From the NCBI RefSeq assembly GCF_038023995.1, contig NZ_CP150660.1, positions 1,672,501-1,736,500 on the forward strand: 64,000 nucleotides of DNA. Direction: 5' to 3'. Below, piece after piece: positions 7,701 to 15,652 of this stretch. The position numbers and the translations under genes were made by a program. Position 1 is the first letter of the stretch. Each line of letters opens with the position of its first letter. This DNA is from Polaribacter atrinae (lineage in GTDB: Bacteria > Bacteroidota > Bacteroidia > Flavobacteriales > Flavobacteriaceae). The notes under the pieces were generated by a model. That model saw nothing but the letters and a program-made list of their open reading frames with translations, did no database searches and had not been told where the DNA came from.

Positions 7701-9464
7701 GCAACAGGTTTCCCAAACTTTATAGATATTGATGCAGACGGAGACGGTATTGTAGATAATATTGAAGGACAAACAACAGCAAATTATAAAGCTCCAAACG
7801 GTATTATTAATACTTTAGGTATAGACACGGCATACCCTAACGGAATTACACCAACAAACACAGATCGAGATGGTAGCCCTGATTATATAGATCTAAATTC
7901 TGATAATGACATTCGTGAGGATGCTATAGAAGGTTGGGATGTAGATAGTGATGGAGTTGCAGAAATTACACCACAAAATTTAGACAGCGATAACGATGGT
8001 TTAGATGATGCTTATGATACTAATAACAACTTATTAAACCCTACAAACGGTCAAGTTCCTACAGATTTCCCTAACGCAGATGATCCTGACACACAAGAAA
8101 GAGACTGGAGAGAAATTATAGCAATTGAAGTACTTATAGACAACGTTACTGTTGTAGAAGGAGAAGATTTAGAATTCACAATTTTGTTAGTTAAAAAGAA
8201 TGATCACTCTACATTAATTCAAAGTGCATCACCAATTAATATTAGTTTTTCAACAGAAGACGGTACAGACACTACAGACAAATACAATGTAGCAATTGCC
8301 CCTTATGATTATAGTCAAGTTACATCAAAAAACTTAACGATCCTTCCATTTACAGATACAGAGACGTTTACGATTACTTCTTTAGATGATAACATTGATG
8401 AGTTAGATGAGTTATTCACTTTAAACGGAAGAGTAACCTCTAACAATACTATTAACACAGAGATAAGTGGTGTTGGTACTCTTTTAGATAATGAGGATGC
8501 ACCTTCAATAAGTATGAACAATGCCATTAGTAATGAAGGTGAAGATTTAGAATACAAAGTTACTTTAAGCCACCCATCTTCACGACCAATTTACATAGAC
8601 ATACATACAACAGACGGAACTGCAATTAGTCCAGAAGATTACCAAAGTTTTTATAAATCTTTAACCATTAATGAAACAACAGATCCTAATAACGCAAATA
8701 CAGAAAGCTCTTTTAATATTCCTACTTTTTTAGATAATATAAATGAACCAGATGAATTTATAAATGTTTTTGGTCTGGTTAATTCAGCTCATATTGGTGC
8801 ACAAGATTTAACAAAAACGGGTACCATTTTAGACATGAACCCAGAACCAAAAGTTATAATAGATGATGTAACAGTGATTGAAGGAGGTACTTTAACTTTT
8901 ACAATTTCACTAGTAAACCCAGATTCTGATGAACCAATGCAGAATTCTGTACCTATCAATTTTAACTTAGAAACGGTAAATGAAACAGCAAGTGATTTAG
9001 AAGACTATAATACAGTATATACAAGCACTTCAATATCTGCATATTCAACTTCTATAACTCAAGATGTACAAACCGTAGATGATACTATAAATGAAGACAC
9101 AGAAACAATGCGACTAGAAGTTCAAATAACATCTACAGGTGTTTCTAACCTTTCATCAATAGTCTTTGGTATTGGAACTATAAAAGACAATGATTACCCA
9201 AACCTATTTTCGCCAAATGGCGATGGAAAAAGTGATCGTTTTGAAATCTCTGGAATAGAAGAGTTTCCTAACTTTAGAATAACAATAATTGACCGTTGGG
9301 GAGGTCAAATATTTAATTATGATAACAACGGTAATGACAATCCACTTTGGTGGGATGGTACGAACAATGGAAAACCTGTTACGGAAGGAATCTATTATTA
9401 CTCTTTAGATTATAACGATGGTATTACTAAACCTAAGAAAAGCTTTATTCAATTAATAAGATGA
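4755..9464 (+). CDS. Large T9SS-secreted surface adhesin with type B (CHU_C) C-terminal domain
   Basis: A 1569-residue exported protein. Domains in order: signal peptide ending at about residue 24 (FTSAQ); three tandem cadherin-like repeats (about 27-345) each with a 'DDSY..T...L....GxLSNDTD' opening and 'GSFxFIP' core; a long region of DUF11-like beta domains (about 350-850) with paired cysteines; Asp-rich calcium-binding repeats of the thrombospondin type 3 kind from residue 852 (DSDNDGISNAVDIDDDND) to about 1115; three Calx-beta-like modules with 'VTVVEGEDLEF' and 'DNIDE.DE' motifs; and a gliding-motility CHU_C domain from about 1480 (FSPNGDGKSD, IIDRWGGQIF, WDGTNNGKPVTEGIYYY). Type B domains route proteins through T9SS to the cell surface. 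The gene overlaps the SprF-like gene by 4 bp. It resembles SprB-type adhesins in plan but is much shorter; its role in gliding or attachment is inferred. Confidence 0.9.
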   Translation: MIPPKYNTYKIFIFFLLFYQFTSAQTAPVALDDSYTTTSNTELRIETAGLLSNDTDIDDDELKVTAFSIDGNTYTVGDTANLADGAITINSNGSFVFIPTINYNDITLVANYIISDGTYTASANLTIKVENLYSPEAKDDSYSTETNATLNVDAPGILSNDTDKDESYLLVTEFKIDTISYNAGEKAFFTEGSITINEDGSFSFIPAANYNNKIPTINYTVSDGAFTSTANLTIKIINLYPPDAKDDYDTANINTTLNVDAPGVFINDNDQDNNSLSIINFIVNGTTYNTDQKAIFAGGSITFKPDGSYSFIPTKDYTGNIPVIKYIVSDGTFTDAANLFLTVEHITDLLEITSIASCNQGYTVNGVYKIKYSLTLQNKSTARDYHAENLIKNIDLTNDLNSIYGNGCVEQIEGVTVNTTSVQDFVNNPYPTEFDTDAVNNDFLNATSNSLFNQNAIDNFTLYPRQSVNIEFCVTVNPFCGGRPNPTPSGSGIDFNHVAEVTSTIGNHTASLLLEDFHTTEAIVAGGLYVPESKPSVNPDGTFDYTNRVILTNEGTATANNINYNMGLGDFLNKGVVFKELKVTQISGSPVVINPAYNGNTNTKLLMPNNSLEPGETVILEIYYLTEPFSSTGINNFYQLDLSQTQGDLDGLDESTSSNNKRFSFVNWSDGLGNHLDRYYPTNSSTAPVTSAMQCSCASSNMVLLFGSKNNNDKAISEVNKIPNGILEHDEVTFQLTIKNNSNIVQLENLNLQDDLNKICSGNIVSVSTPFIENSTATTDPVLNPNYNGTSDINFFNGTSGVLMQGETITVQFTVVFYEDCIGTNTSSFTATDPLNNIISSSGSVAVSATTDSDNDGISNAVDIDDDNDSILDIDEYNGLNPLDDHDGDFTPNYRDIDFGVDANNDGIVDLFDFDNDGVANHLDLDSDNDGILDIVEAGNASTDRTRSGRTNNSVGNNGFDNTLENNDTDGTSITYTLLNTDATGFPNFIDIDADGDGIVDNIEGQTTANYKAPNGIINTLGIDTAYPNGITPTNTDRDGSPDYIDLNSDNDIREDAIEGWDVDSDGVAEITPQNLDSDNDGLDDAYDTNNNLLNPTNGQVPTDFPNADDPDTQERDWREIIAIEVLIDNVTVVEGEDLEFTILLVKKNDHSTLIQSASPINISFSTEDGTDTTDKYNVAIAPYDYSQVTSKNLTILPFTDTETFTITSLDDNIDELDELFTLNGRVTSNNTINTEISGVGTLLDNEDAPSISMNNAISNEGEDLEYKVTLSHPSSRPIYIDIHTTDGTAISPEDYQSFYKSLTINETTDPNNANTESSFNIPTFLDNINEPDEFINVFGLVNSAHIGAQDLTKTGTILDMNPEPKVIIDDVTVIEGGTLTFTISLVNPDSDEPMQNSVPINFNLETVNETASDLEDYNTVYTSTSISAYSTSITQDVQTVDDTINEDTETMRLEVQITSTGVSNLSSIVFGIGTIKDNDYPNLFSPNGDGKSDRFEISGIEEFPNFRITIIDRWGGQIFNYDNNGNDNPLWWDGTNNGKPVTEGIYYYSLDYNDGITKPKKSFIQLIR

Positions 9465-10417
9465 TCTATAAAAATCCCCTAAAAATTCTAAGAATAGAAC
9501 ATAGACCGCATTTTATCTGTGTCTTAATTATTCTTTTTATAAGCACACTTAACTACGCACAACAGACACCACATTATACACAATACATGTATAATATGCA
9601 GATAATAAACCCTGCATTTGTAGGCTCTAGAGCAGATTTAAGCATCTCTTTATTAGCTCGTCAACAATGGGCGGGTATAGAAGGAGCACCAGAAACCAAA
9701 ACTTTTTCTATAAACGGAAGAACAGCAGCTGGCTTAGGTTTTGGAGTAACCGTAGTAAACGATAAATTAGGCCTAGCAAATAGTAATAACATAAATTTAG
9801 ACGCTTCTTATACCCTACCTCTATCTCGCTATGAGAGATTATCTTTTGGTTTAAAAGGTGGAATTACTTTTTTTAATAATAATTATTCCGGAGGAGTAAC
9901 ACCTGACAATGAAATCTATGCTTCAACAGACGGAAGTTACCCTAATATTGGATTTGGAGGATTGTATTATACTGAAGAGTTTTTTATAGGATTATCTATT
10001 CCAAATATTTTAAAATCAAGTCAATTTAAAACCTTAGAAAACCTTGATGAAAACTTTGGAATAAGCAACCATAATTTCTTTTTAGCATCAGGATATATCT
10101 ATGAGATGTCTGAAGAATTAAAATTTAAACCTTCAACAATTATAAAATACACCCCTAGTTTACCTATTTCTGTAGATCTAAATGCTAATTTTATTTATAA
10201 AGAAAAAGTAGAAGCAGGCTTATCTTATCGTTACAAAGAATCTTTTAGTGCATTGTTTGCTTTAGTTATCAATAAAAAATATAGAATTGGTTATTCTTAT
10301 GATAATAGGTTGGCTAATTACGGAAACAACTTAAGCTCTCATGAAGTTATAATTAGTTTTGATTTAGATTTAAAAAGAAATACGCGCTGGTTGTTTCACA
10401 ACCGTTGCTACTTTTAA
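9461..10417 (+). CDS. PorP/SprF family type IX secretion outer-membrane protein
   Basis: A 318-residue protein with a signal segment ending near NYAQQ, then the family hallmark HYTQYMYNMQIINPAFVGSR followed by LLARQQWAGIEGAPETKTFS, and a beta-barrel body with repeated aromatic-ended strands (SLPISVDLNANFIYKEK, AGLSYRYKESFSALF). SprF proteins are needed for secretion of the SprB adhesin encoded next to them. Its ATG overlaps the adhesin stop (ATGA), which points to translational coupling and a dedicated pairing. The protein ends slightly past the expected final strand (HNRCYF). A bidirectional terminator follows. Confidence 0.9.
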   Translation: MIYKNPLKILRIEHRPHFICVLIILFISTLNYAQQTPHYTQYMYNMQIINPAFVGSRADLSISLLARQQWAGIEGAPETKTFSINGRTAAGLGFGVTVVNDKLGLANSNNINLDASYTLPLSRYERLSFGLKGGITFFNNNYSGGVTPDNEIYASTDGSYPNIGFGGLYYTEEFFIGLSIPNILKSSQFKTLENLDENFGISNHNFFLASGYIYEMSEELKFKPSTIIKYTPSLPISVDLNANFIYKEKVEAGLSYRYKESFSALFALVINKKYRIGYSYDNRLANYGNNLSSHEVIISFDLDLKRNTRWLFHNRCYF

Positions 10418-10492
10418 AGCATTCCCTTTAATTTTAGACTGTTTATTGTATAACTACAAATAATAAAATCAGATCACAATTTGATATTCATA

Positions 10493-10523
10493 AAAAAACC
10501 GACTCTAAACAGAGTCGGTTTTT
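10493..10523. terminator. Bidirectional Rho-independent terminator
   Basis: A-run, ACCGACTCT, loop AAAC, AGAGTCGGT, T-run: a near-perfect hairpin that can act on both strands, between the convergent SprF-like and M49 peptidase genes. Confidence 0.85.
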
Positions 10524-10568
10524 ACATAAATTACTTTTAAAGATATTCCTTATCAGGAATAATGAATT

Positions 10569-12596
10569 TTAATTTTCCGTTCCTAAAAAATTATAATTCT
10601 TAGAATAAAATAACATTTGCTCTTCAAAATCTTTAGGATGCGTTACTCTCACATCTAATACTTGTCCATTTTCATCTAACTCTGGAACTAAAACAGGGTT
10701 TACAAAACCATTATATGGAGCAGATTTAAACTGTTCATTTCTTTGTAAAACCTCTGCATGAATTTGTTGATCTACTTTAACACCATAACCTTCAACCAAA
10801 GCTTTAGCAGACTCAAAATCACCTTCAGATTTTATACGTTGCGCCTCTTTTAATAAGCTACCAAATATTTCTCTTAATTTATCGTAATCATTTATATTGT
10901 AGTATGTTTTACCATCTCTAACAATCTTTTCTATTACATTGTCTTTTTTACCTTGCTCAAAAGCCCATGCAGAAACCCATTGTCTGTTTACCATATGATC
11001 TTCTTCAATATCATCTCCTAAATTAATTCTCACCAATTGTGTCATTAATCCATTTCTAATATAACCATCATAAGCAGCCATACCCAATTCTTTGTAATTA
11101 TCAGTTAGCCCTAACTCTTCTAATTTAACGTCCATTAAATAATACAAACCAACCAAATCGGCACGTCCTTCCTCCATAGTAGAGGCATAATTTTGAAGCG
11201 TTTCTTTTGGCTGCCCAATCCCTTCATTGATTACACCAGAAGCATGCCCAACAACTTCATGTAAAGAAGTATGTAATTTATCTGCAATCTGACCGTATTT
11301 TTCTTCTAAACGAACTTCCTCTTCATCATTGGCAAATTCTTTTAAACGATCTGTTCCTCCTACATTATTATAAGCTCCAATAATGTTTCCTAAAGAAACC
11401 GATTTAGAACCATGTTGTTCACGAATCCAGTTATTATTAGGTAAATTTACCCCAATTGGAGTACTTGGAGAAGCGTCTCCAGCTTCCCCTGCAACATTTA
11501 CCGTTTTATAAGAAACTCCAACCACATTCTTCTTTTTGTGAGAAGGATCTAAAGGAGCATTATCTTCAAACCATTGCGCATTATCAGACAAAACCTTCAT
11601 TTTACGAGACATGTCAAAATCTTTAATTTGAACAATAGTTTCATAAGAACCTCTATACCCTTTTGGGTCATTATATACCTCTATAAAACCATTAATCCAG
11701 TCTATATTTCCTTCGGTAGAAGTTGCCCAAGCAACACAATACTCATCCCAAGTATCTAAACTACCTGTTTTGTAATACTCTATTAACAATGCTAAAGTAT
11801 GTGCTTGTTTTTCGTTTTCTGCAACACCTCTTGCTTTTTCTAACCAACCAATAATATTATCTATTGCGGCACCATACATACCACCCGATTTCCAAACTTT
11901 TTCTACCAACTTACCGTTTTCTCTTACTAATTTAGAGTTTAAACCGGCTTCAATTGGTTGCTCTTTAGATCCTTTGTAAGCTGTTTTATAGAATTCAGCA
12001 ACATCTTTGTCGGTAATATCTGGTCCATAAAAATTAATTGCTGATGACAAAATATTATCAACTCCAGATTTCTTATTTACTTTTTTATTATCAGCATCAT
12101 TAAATAAAATTTCAATTATTTCTGATGACAATTCTGTATTAGAATTTTTTAATAAATCTTCTGTAAAATATTCTTTTGTAAATGCAGGTTTTAATTTATC
12201 ATTAGAATAATGATGATGTATACCGTTAGAAAACCAAACTCTTTTTAAAAAGGTTTTAAACGATTTAAACTCGTCACTTTCCCTATCTCCTGTATAATTT
12301 TGGTTGATATTTTCTAAAGCTTTTCTAATACTTAAATTATAGCGATAGTTTTGATCCCACATTATATCTCTACCAGACAAACCTGCTTGTGTTAAATAAT
12401 AAACAAGTTCTTTTTCTTTTAAAGTAAGTTCTTCAAAACCTGGTATTTTATAACGTAATACTTTAACATCTGCAAATTGCTCTACAGAATAGTTAAATTC
12501 TGTTTCTACTTTTACTGTTTCTTTTTTTGGCTCTGCAGTACAAGAAGCTAATATTACAGCTACTGAAAAACCAAAAATCATCTGTTTTATATTCAT
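10569..12596 (-). CDS. Zinc peptidase of family M49 (dipeptidyl-peptidase III-like), lipoprotein
   Basis: A 675-residue protein with leader ending ILASC (lipobox), so likely anchored in the envelope. The zinc site is HEVVGH at residues 446-451 (M49 form HEXXGH) with the third-ligand helix EEGRAD at about 475-480; both motifs are complete. DPP III enzymes remove dipeptides from peptide N-termini. The approximate size fits bacterial members. The gene stands alone on the minus strand, with an imperfect -7 box (TACCTTTA) about 25 bp before the start. Substrate is unknown; a role in peptide nutrition or cell-wall peptide turnover is inference. Confidence 0.88.
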   Translation of the reverse strand: MNIKQMIFGFSVAVILASCTAEPKKETVKVETEFNYSVEQFADVKVLRYKIPGFEELTLKEKELVYYLTQAGLSGRDIMWDQNYRYNLSIRKALENINQNYTGDRESDEFKSFKTFLKRVWFSNGIHHHYSNDKLKPAFTKEYFTEDLLKNSNTELSSEIIEILFNDADNKKVNKKSGVDNILSSAINFYGPDITDKDVAEFYKTAYKGSKEQPIEAGLNSKLVRENGKLVEKVWKSGGMYGAAIDNIIGWLEKARGVAENEKQAHTLALLIEYYKTGSLDTWDEYCVAWATSTEGNIDWINGFIEVYNDPKGYRGSYETIVQIKDFDMSRKMKVLSDNAQWFEDNAPLDPSHKKKNVVGVSYKTVNVAGEAGDASPSTPIGVNLPNNNWIREQHGSKSVSLGNIIGAYNNVGGTDRLKEFANDEEEVRLEEKYGQIADKLHTSLHEVVGHASGVINEGIGQPKETLQNYASTMEEGRADLVGLYYLMDVKLEELGLTDNYKELGMAAYDGYIRNGLMTQLVRINLGDDIEEDHMVNRQWVSAWAFEQGKKDNVIEKIVRDGKTYYNINDYDKLREIFGSLLKEAQRIKSEGDFESAKALVEGYGVKVDQQIHAEVLQRNEQFKSAPYNGFVNPVLVPELDENGQVLDVRVTHPKDFEEQMLFYSKNYNFLGTEN

Positions 12597-12634
12597 TTTA
12601 TTAAATTTATAATTGATGTATAAAGGTACATATT

Positions 12635-13396
12635 TTAAGCGTGTTTACTTCGTATATTTTTAAGTCTACGCCAAGTTACCTTGTGTCTTTGAGTATAGAT
12701 TACGAAGCAACCAATATCTAATAAAAAGTAAAACAAACTAATACCACTTGGTGGATTATTACTTGGTAAAAACTCAAAAACGTCAAACGCTATACTTGGC
12801 CATCTCCAACACCCAAAGGCAGTTCCACCAATTTCTAAAATTGCTACTAAAATATACATCGCATAGAAAAACAATCTATCCTTAGGCCTTTTCCAAAGTA
12901 AAAGAAAAACACCTATTGTCATTACAAAACCAAAAACATCTGAAAAAAATAATAAATAAACTGTAGCAAACAAAACAATAACAATTGAAAATAATTGTTC
13001 TACAGCTTTATGATATTTTCTTACAATTGGAGCTGTACTAAACTTAAAAACTCTACCATATAATGCTGCATGACCTATTGGCACATATAAAGGCACGTTT
13101 TCTAATCTATATGTATACATATGTAATACTCTAGAAAACAAATATTCACCACCAATTCCTAAAACTACAGCATATAACATTAATTCTTTTACTCGAGGAG
13201 TAGATCTAAAGTACATAGCAAAAAAACCTGCTAACATTAAGAGGTTTATTGTAATTTGTGAGTTGGTTACTTTTTCTGAGAAATACGTACTATCAAAAAA
13301 TAAAACGAAAACAAAAAAGACAAATAAACCAATTTTTCTATTGAAAACAGAAATTATCTTTTTTAGATCTTCCTTTGGGATTTCAAAGAATTTCAT
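12635..13396 (-). CDS. Seven-or-so-helix membrane protein, family of unknown function (copy 1)
   Basis: A 253-residue polytopic inner-membrane protein. It is a clear paralogue of the protein at 54568-55338: both have GEYLFS, MYTYRLENVP.Y.P.GHA, DVFGFVMT(I/V)G, LEI.GT...CW.WP and FLPS.NPP.GIS.FYFLLD, and both end in a basic tail with RRLKNIR or SRMKNVR. The conserved His, Glu and Trp-rich motifs inside the membrane suggest an enzyme or pigment-related function. The E.xGT pattern is faintly like CruF/DUF422 carotenoid hydratases, but I cannot support that. Its start overlaps the stop of tag by 4 bp, so the two are co-translated. Confidence 0.75.
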   Translation of the reverse strand: MKFFEIPKEDLKKIISVFNRKIGLFVFFVFVLFFDSTYFSEKVTNSQITINLLMLAGFFAMYFRSTPRVKELMLYAVVLGIGGEYLFSRVLHMYTYRLENVPLYVPIGHAALYGRVFKFSTAPIVRKYHKAVEQLFSIVIVLFATVYLLFFSDVFGFVMTIGVFLLLWKRPKDRLFFYAMYILVAILEIGGTAFGCWRWPSIAFDVFEFLPSNNPPSGISLFYFLLDIGCFVIYTQRHKVTWRRLKNIRSKHA

Positions 13397-13953
13397 TCTG
13401 ATGGATGTTTAAAACAATCTGTAGTATGATCATTCACCATACCAACAGCTTGCATATATGCATACATTACCGTTGAACCCACAAATTTAAATCCTCTTTT
13501 TTTTAAATCTTTAGAAATCGTATCCGACAAAGTTGTTGTTGCCGGTACTTCTTCTCTTTTCTCGAACTTATTAATAATAGGTTTATTATTAACATAAGAC
13601 CAAATAAATTTAGAAAAAGAACCAAACTCCTTTTGAATTTCTATAAATAATTGTGCATTTGTAATAGCACTCTTAATTTTCAGTTTATTTCTTATAATCC
13701 CTGAATCTTGTAGTAAAGAGTCATATTTACTTTCTGAATATGTTGCTATTTTTTTATAATCGAAATGATCAAAAGCTTCTCTAAAGTTTTCTCTTTTGTT
13801 TAAAATTGTAATCCAACTTAACCCCGCTTGAAAGGTTTCTAATATTAGAAATTCAAATAAAATACAATCATCATAAACGGGCGTTCCCCACTCTTCATCA
13901 TGATATTTTTTATACAAATCACTATCCGTTACCCAAAAGCATCTTTGTTTCAT
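13393..13953 (-). CDS. tag: DNA-3-methyladenine glycosylase I
   Basis: A 186-residue protein closely following Tag: it begins KQRCFWVTDSDLYKKYHDEEWG, with ETFQAGLSW next. The zinc-binding set of E. coli Tag (Cys4, His17, His175, Cys179) is present as Cys5, His18, His176 and Cys180 (DHTTDC), and the catalytic Glu38 equivalent is Glu39. The enzyme excises N3-methyladenine from alkylated DNA as the first step of base excision repair. It is the promoter-proximal gene of a unit with the overlapping unknown membrane protein; no functional link is known. Confidence 0.95.
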   Translation of the reverse strand: MKQRCFWVTDSDLYKKYHDEEWGTPVYDDCILFEFLILETFQAGLSWITILNKRENFREAFDHFDYKKIATYSESKYDSLLQDSGIIRNKLKIKSAITNAQLFIEIQKEFGSFSKFIWSYVNNKPIINKFEKREEVPATTTLSDTISKDLKKRGFKFVGSTVMYAYMQAVGMVNDHTTDCFKHPSE

Positions 13954-14052
13954 TCATTTTTTATTAAGGTTGAAAATTAATGTTAAATCACTTAAAAACC
14001 AACCAATTTTAGAATATTTTTCGGAACTTTACTACAATTAAAACAACTGATT

Positions 14053-14484
14053 ATGAAACTATTAAAACAACTTCTTATTCTTTTTTCTTTTGGATTGTTT
14101 CTTTATGCCTGTGGTTCATCACCAATAAAAAAGAATTCTACCACAGAAGAAAAACCGGTAGTTATTGCTAATGATAGTTTAGAGTATGAAGTAATTATAA
14201 TAGACCCTGGTTTTAATTTCTTTTTAGCTTCCGTAGCAAAGCCAGAAGGTTTTTATTCTCAAAACTACCTAGAAGCTAGAAATAGGGTTTGGGTTTTAGA
14301 ATGGAATAATAGAGCAAGAAATCCTATTCAATTCAACACCAATATCTACGAAAACATTGTTGATTACCAATCTACTATAGATTACGGTTACGACGTAAAC
14401 TACAAGTTATTTAATTACTTTTTATTTGCTCAACAAAAGTATAAAATGAATTTAGGAGGAGGTTTTTCTGGTAGAATTAGATAG
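14053..14484 (+). CDS. Small lipoprotein (DUF6146-like)
   Basis: A 143-residue lipoprotein with leader ending LFLYACG (Cys20). The mature domain contains SLEYEVIIIDPGFNFFLAS, YLEARNRVWVLEWNNRARNP and YGYDVNYKLFNYFLFAQQKY, a pattern I associate with the DUF6146 family of Bacteroidota, though from memory only. Function is unknown. Its 3' end overlaps the 3' end of folA on the other strand by 8 bp, so no terminator fits between them. Confidence 0.7.
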   Translation: MKLLKQLLILFSFGLFLYACGSSPIKKNSTTEEKPVVIANDSLEYEVIIIDPGFNFFLASVAKPEGFYSQNYLEARNRVWVLEWNNRARNPIQFNTNIYENIVDYQSTIDYGYDVNYKLFNYFLFAQQKYKMNLGGGFSGRIR

Positions 14485-14971
14485 TTTTCTTAGTGTAACT
14501 TACAAAACTATAATTGTACTCATTTTTATCATCTGCGTCTAAATCTTCTCTTGATGTTTCTTCCCAAATAGTTAAATCTATCTCTGGAAAGAATACATCT
14601 GCGTCAAATTCTTGGTGTACTAAAGTAACATCCAATCGATCTGCCAAACTTTTTTGCATGGTTTCTTTATAAATTTGAGCACCTCCAATTATAAAGATAT
14701 CGTCTTTATTTTCTACCATATCTATTGCTTCTTCAATACTATTTGCAATTAAACAACCATCCTTAAAATAACTTTTATTTCGGGTAATTATAATTGTTGT
14801 TCTATTAGGCAAAGGCTTACCAATAGATTCAAAAGTATTTCTACCCATTAAAATGTGATGCCCAGTAGTAACTTTTTTAAACCTCTTTAAATCTGCCGGT
14901 AAATGCCAAATTAAGTCATTATCCTTTCCTAAAGCATTATTCTTTGCAATTGCTGCTATAATTGTAATCAT
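14477..14971 (-). CDS. folA: Dihydrofolate reductase
   Basis: A 164-residue DHFR when started at 14971. Motifs: ITIIAAIAKNNALGKDNDLIWHLPADLKRFK (in segments), HHILMGRNTFESIGKPLPNR, TTIIITRN, and IFIIGGAQIYKE; the active-site acid is Asp in LPADL. It reduces dihydrofolate to tetrahydrofolate with NADPH, regenerating the cofactor used up by thymidylate synthase, whose gene is about 0.7 kb away on the same strand. An ATG 21 bp further upstream is in frame, but it overlaps the -7 box at 14990-14997, so the shorter start is preferred. Confidence 0.95.
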   Translation of the reverse strand: MITIIAAIAKNNALGKDNDLIWHLPADLKRFKKVTTGHHILMGRNTFESIGKPLPNRTTIIITRNKSYFKDGCLIANSIEEAIDMVENKDDIFIIGGAQIYKETMQKSLADRLDVTLVHQEFDADVFFPEIDLTIWEETSREDLDADDKNEYNYSFVSYTKKTI

Positions 14972-14989
14972 AGAATCCAAAAATTTTAA

Positions 14990-14997
14990 CAAAATTA
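14990..14997 (-). promoter_or_regulatory. -7 box of folA
   Basis: TAATTTTG on the minus strand, 18 bp before the preferred start at 14971. It overlaps the alternative upstream ATG at 14992 and so decides the start. Confidence 0.55.
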
Positions 14998-15063
14998 GAA
15001 TATTTATACTAAGATTTGACGTTTTAAAGACACTTTAAATGAATTTCACCTAATTACGAATAC

Positions 15064-15117
15064 GTTTTCGAGCTGAAAACACTGAAAATCAAGCAAAAAG
15101 AAATTTGCTTTTTTTTA
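15064..15117 (+). ncRNA. Possible 3' end of a small RNA with an orphan terminator
   Basis: In the 302-bp gap between the folA start and the CBM48 gene there are two hairpins: GTTTTC-gagct-GAAAAC (15064-15080) and AAGCAAA-aagaaa-TTTGCTT (15091-15110), the latter followed by eight T. The second is a textbook plus-strand terminator, yet the nearest plus-strand gene upstream ends at 14484 beyond folA. A small RNA starting near 15020 (weak box TAAGATTTG at 15010-15018) would explain it. The rest of the gap is AT-rich with nothing I can assign. Confidence 0.3.
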
Positions 15118-15273
15118 TATAAATAATAATTAAAATTCCCTTTAATTTGGAATTATCAATAATTTATATAATCATTTTACAAAACTGATAATTATTTTAT
15201 ATTCTTACAAAATAATGATGTTTATACCCAAGTAGTTACGTATTTTTACTTAAAATTTTTGAATAGAATAATT

Positions 15274-15570
15274 ATGGCAATTAAAAAACAATTTTTAAAA
15301 AGCAAACCAGTTTGTAAAGTAACTTTTACGGTACCAGCTGAAGAGGCTAAAAAAGTAGTGGTAGTAGGAAGCTTTAATGAGTGGAATGAAAAAGCAGCTC
15401 CTTTAAAGAAATTGAAAAATGGATCTTTTAAAGGTACTTTAGATTTAGAAGCTGGAAAATCTTATGAGTTTAAATACTTAATAGATGGTACTTATACAAA
15501 TGAACAAGAAGCGGATGGACTTGCATGGAATGACTTTGCAGGAGCAGAAAACAGTCTGTTAAATTTATAA
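15274..15570 (+). CDS. Small CBM48/isoamylase early-set domain protein
   Basis: A 98-residue cytoplasmic protein that consists of one E-set/CBM48-like beta-sandwich: KVTFTVPAEEAKKVVVVGSFNEWN, then PLKKLKNGSFKGTLDLEAGKSYEFKYLIDG. The 'VGSFNEWN' and 'YEFKYLIDG' strands are those of the glycogen-binding domain of AMPK beta and branching enzymes. No catalytic domain is attached, so it may bind alpha-glucan or act as a scaffold. The ATG at 15274 (MAIKKQF) is preferred over a TTG 15 bp upstream. A terminator follows. Confidence 0.85.
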   Translation: MAIKKQFLKSKPVCKVTFTVPAEEAKKVVVVGSFNEWNEKAAPLKKLKNGSFKGTLDLEAGKSYEFKYLIDGTYTNEQEADGLAWNDFAGAENSLLNL

Positions 15571-15590
15571 TAACAGCGTTATTGATATAT

Positions 15591-15625
15591 AAAAAGAGCT
15601 TCCAATTAATTTTGAAAGCTCTTTT
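15591..15625. terminator. Terminator between the CBM48 gene and thyA
   Basis: AAAAGAGCTT and AAGCTCTTTT pair with a further interrupted helix inside (CCAATTAATTTTGA region), flanked by A and T runs, so it can serve both convergent genes. Confidence 0.75.
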
Positions 15626-15652
15626 CTGTTTTATTATAAGGTAAGCTGTATT

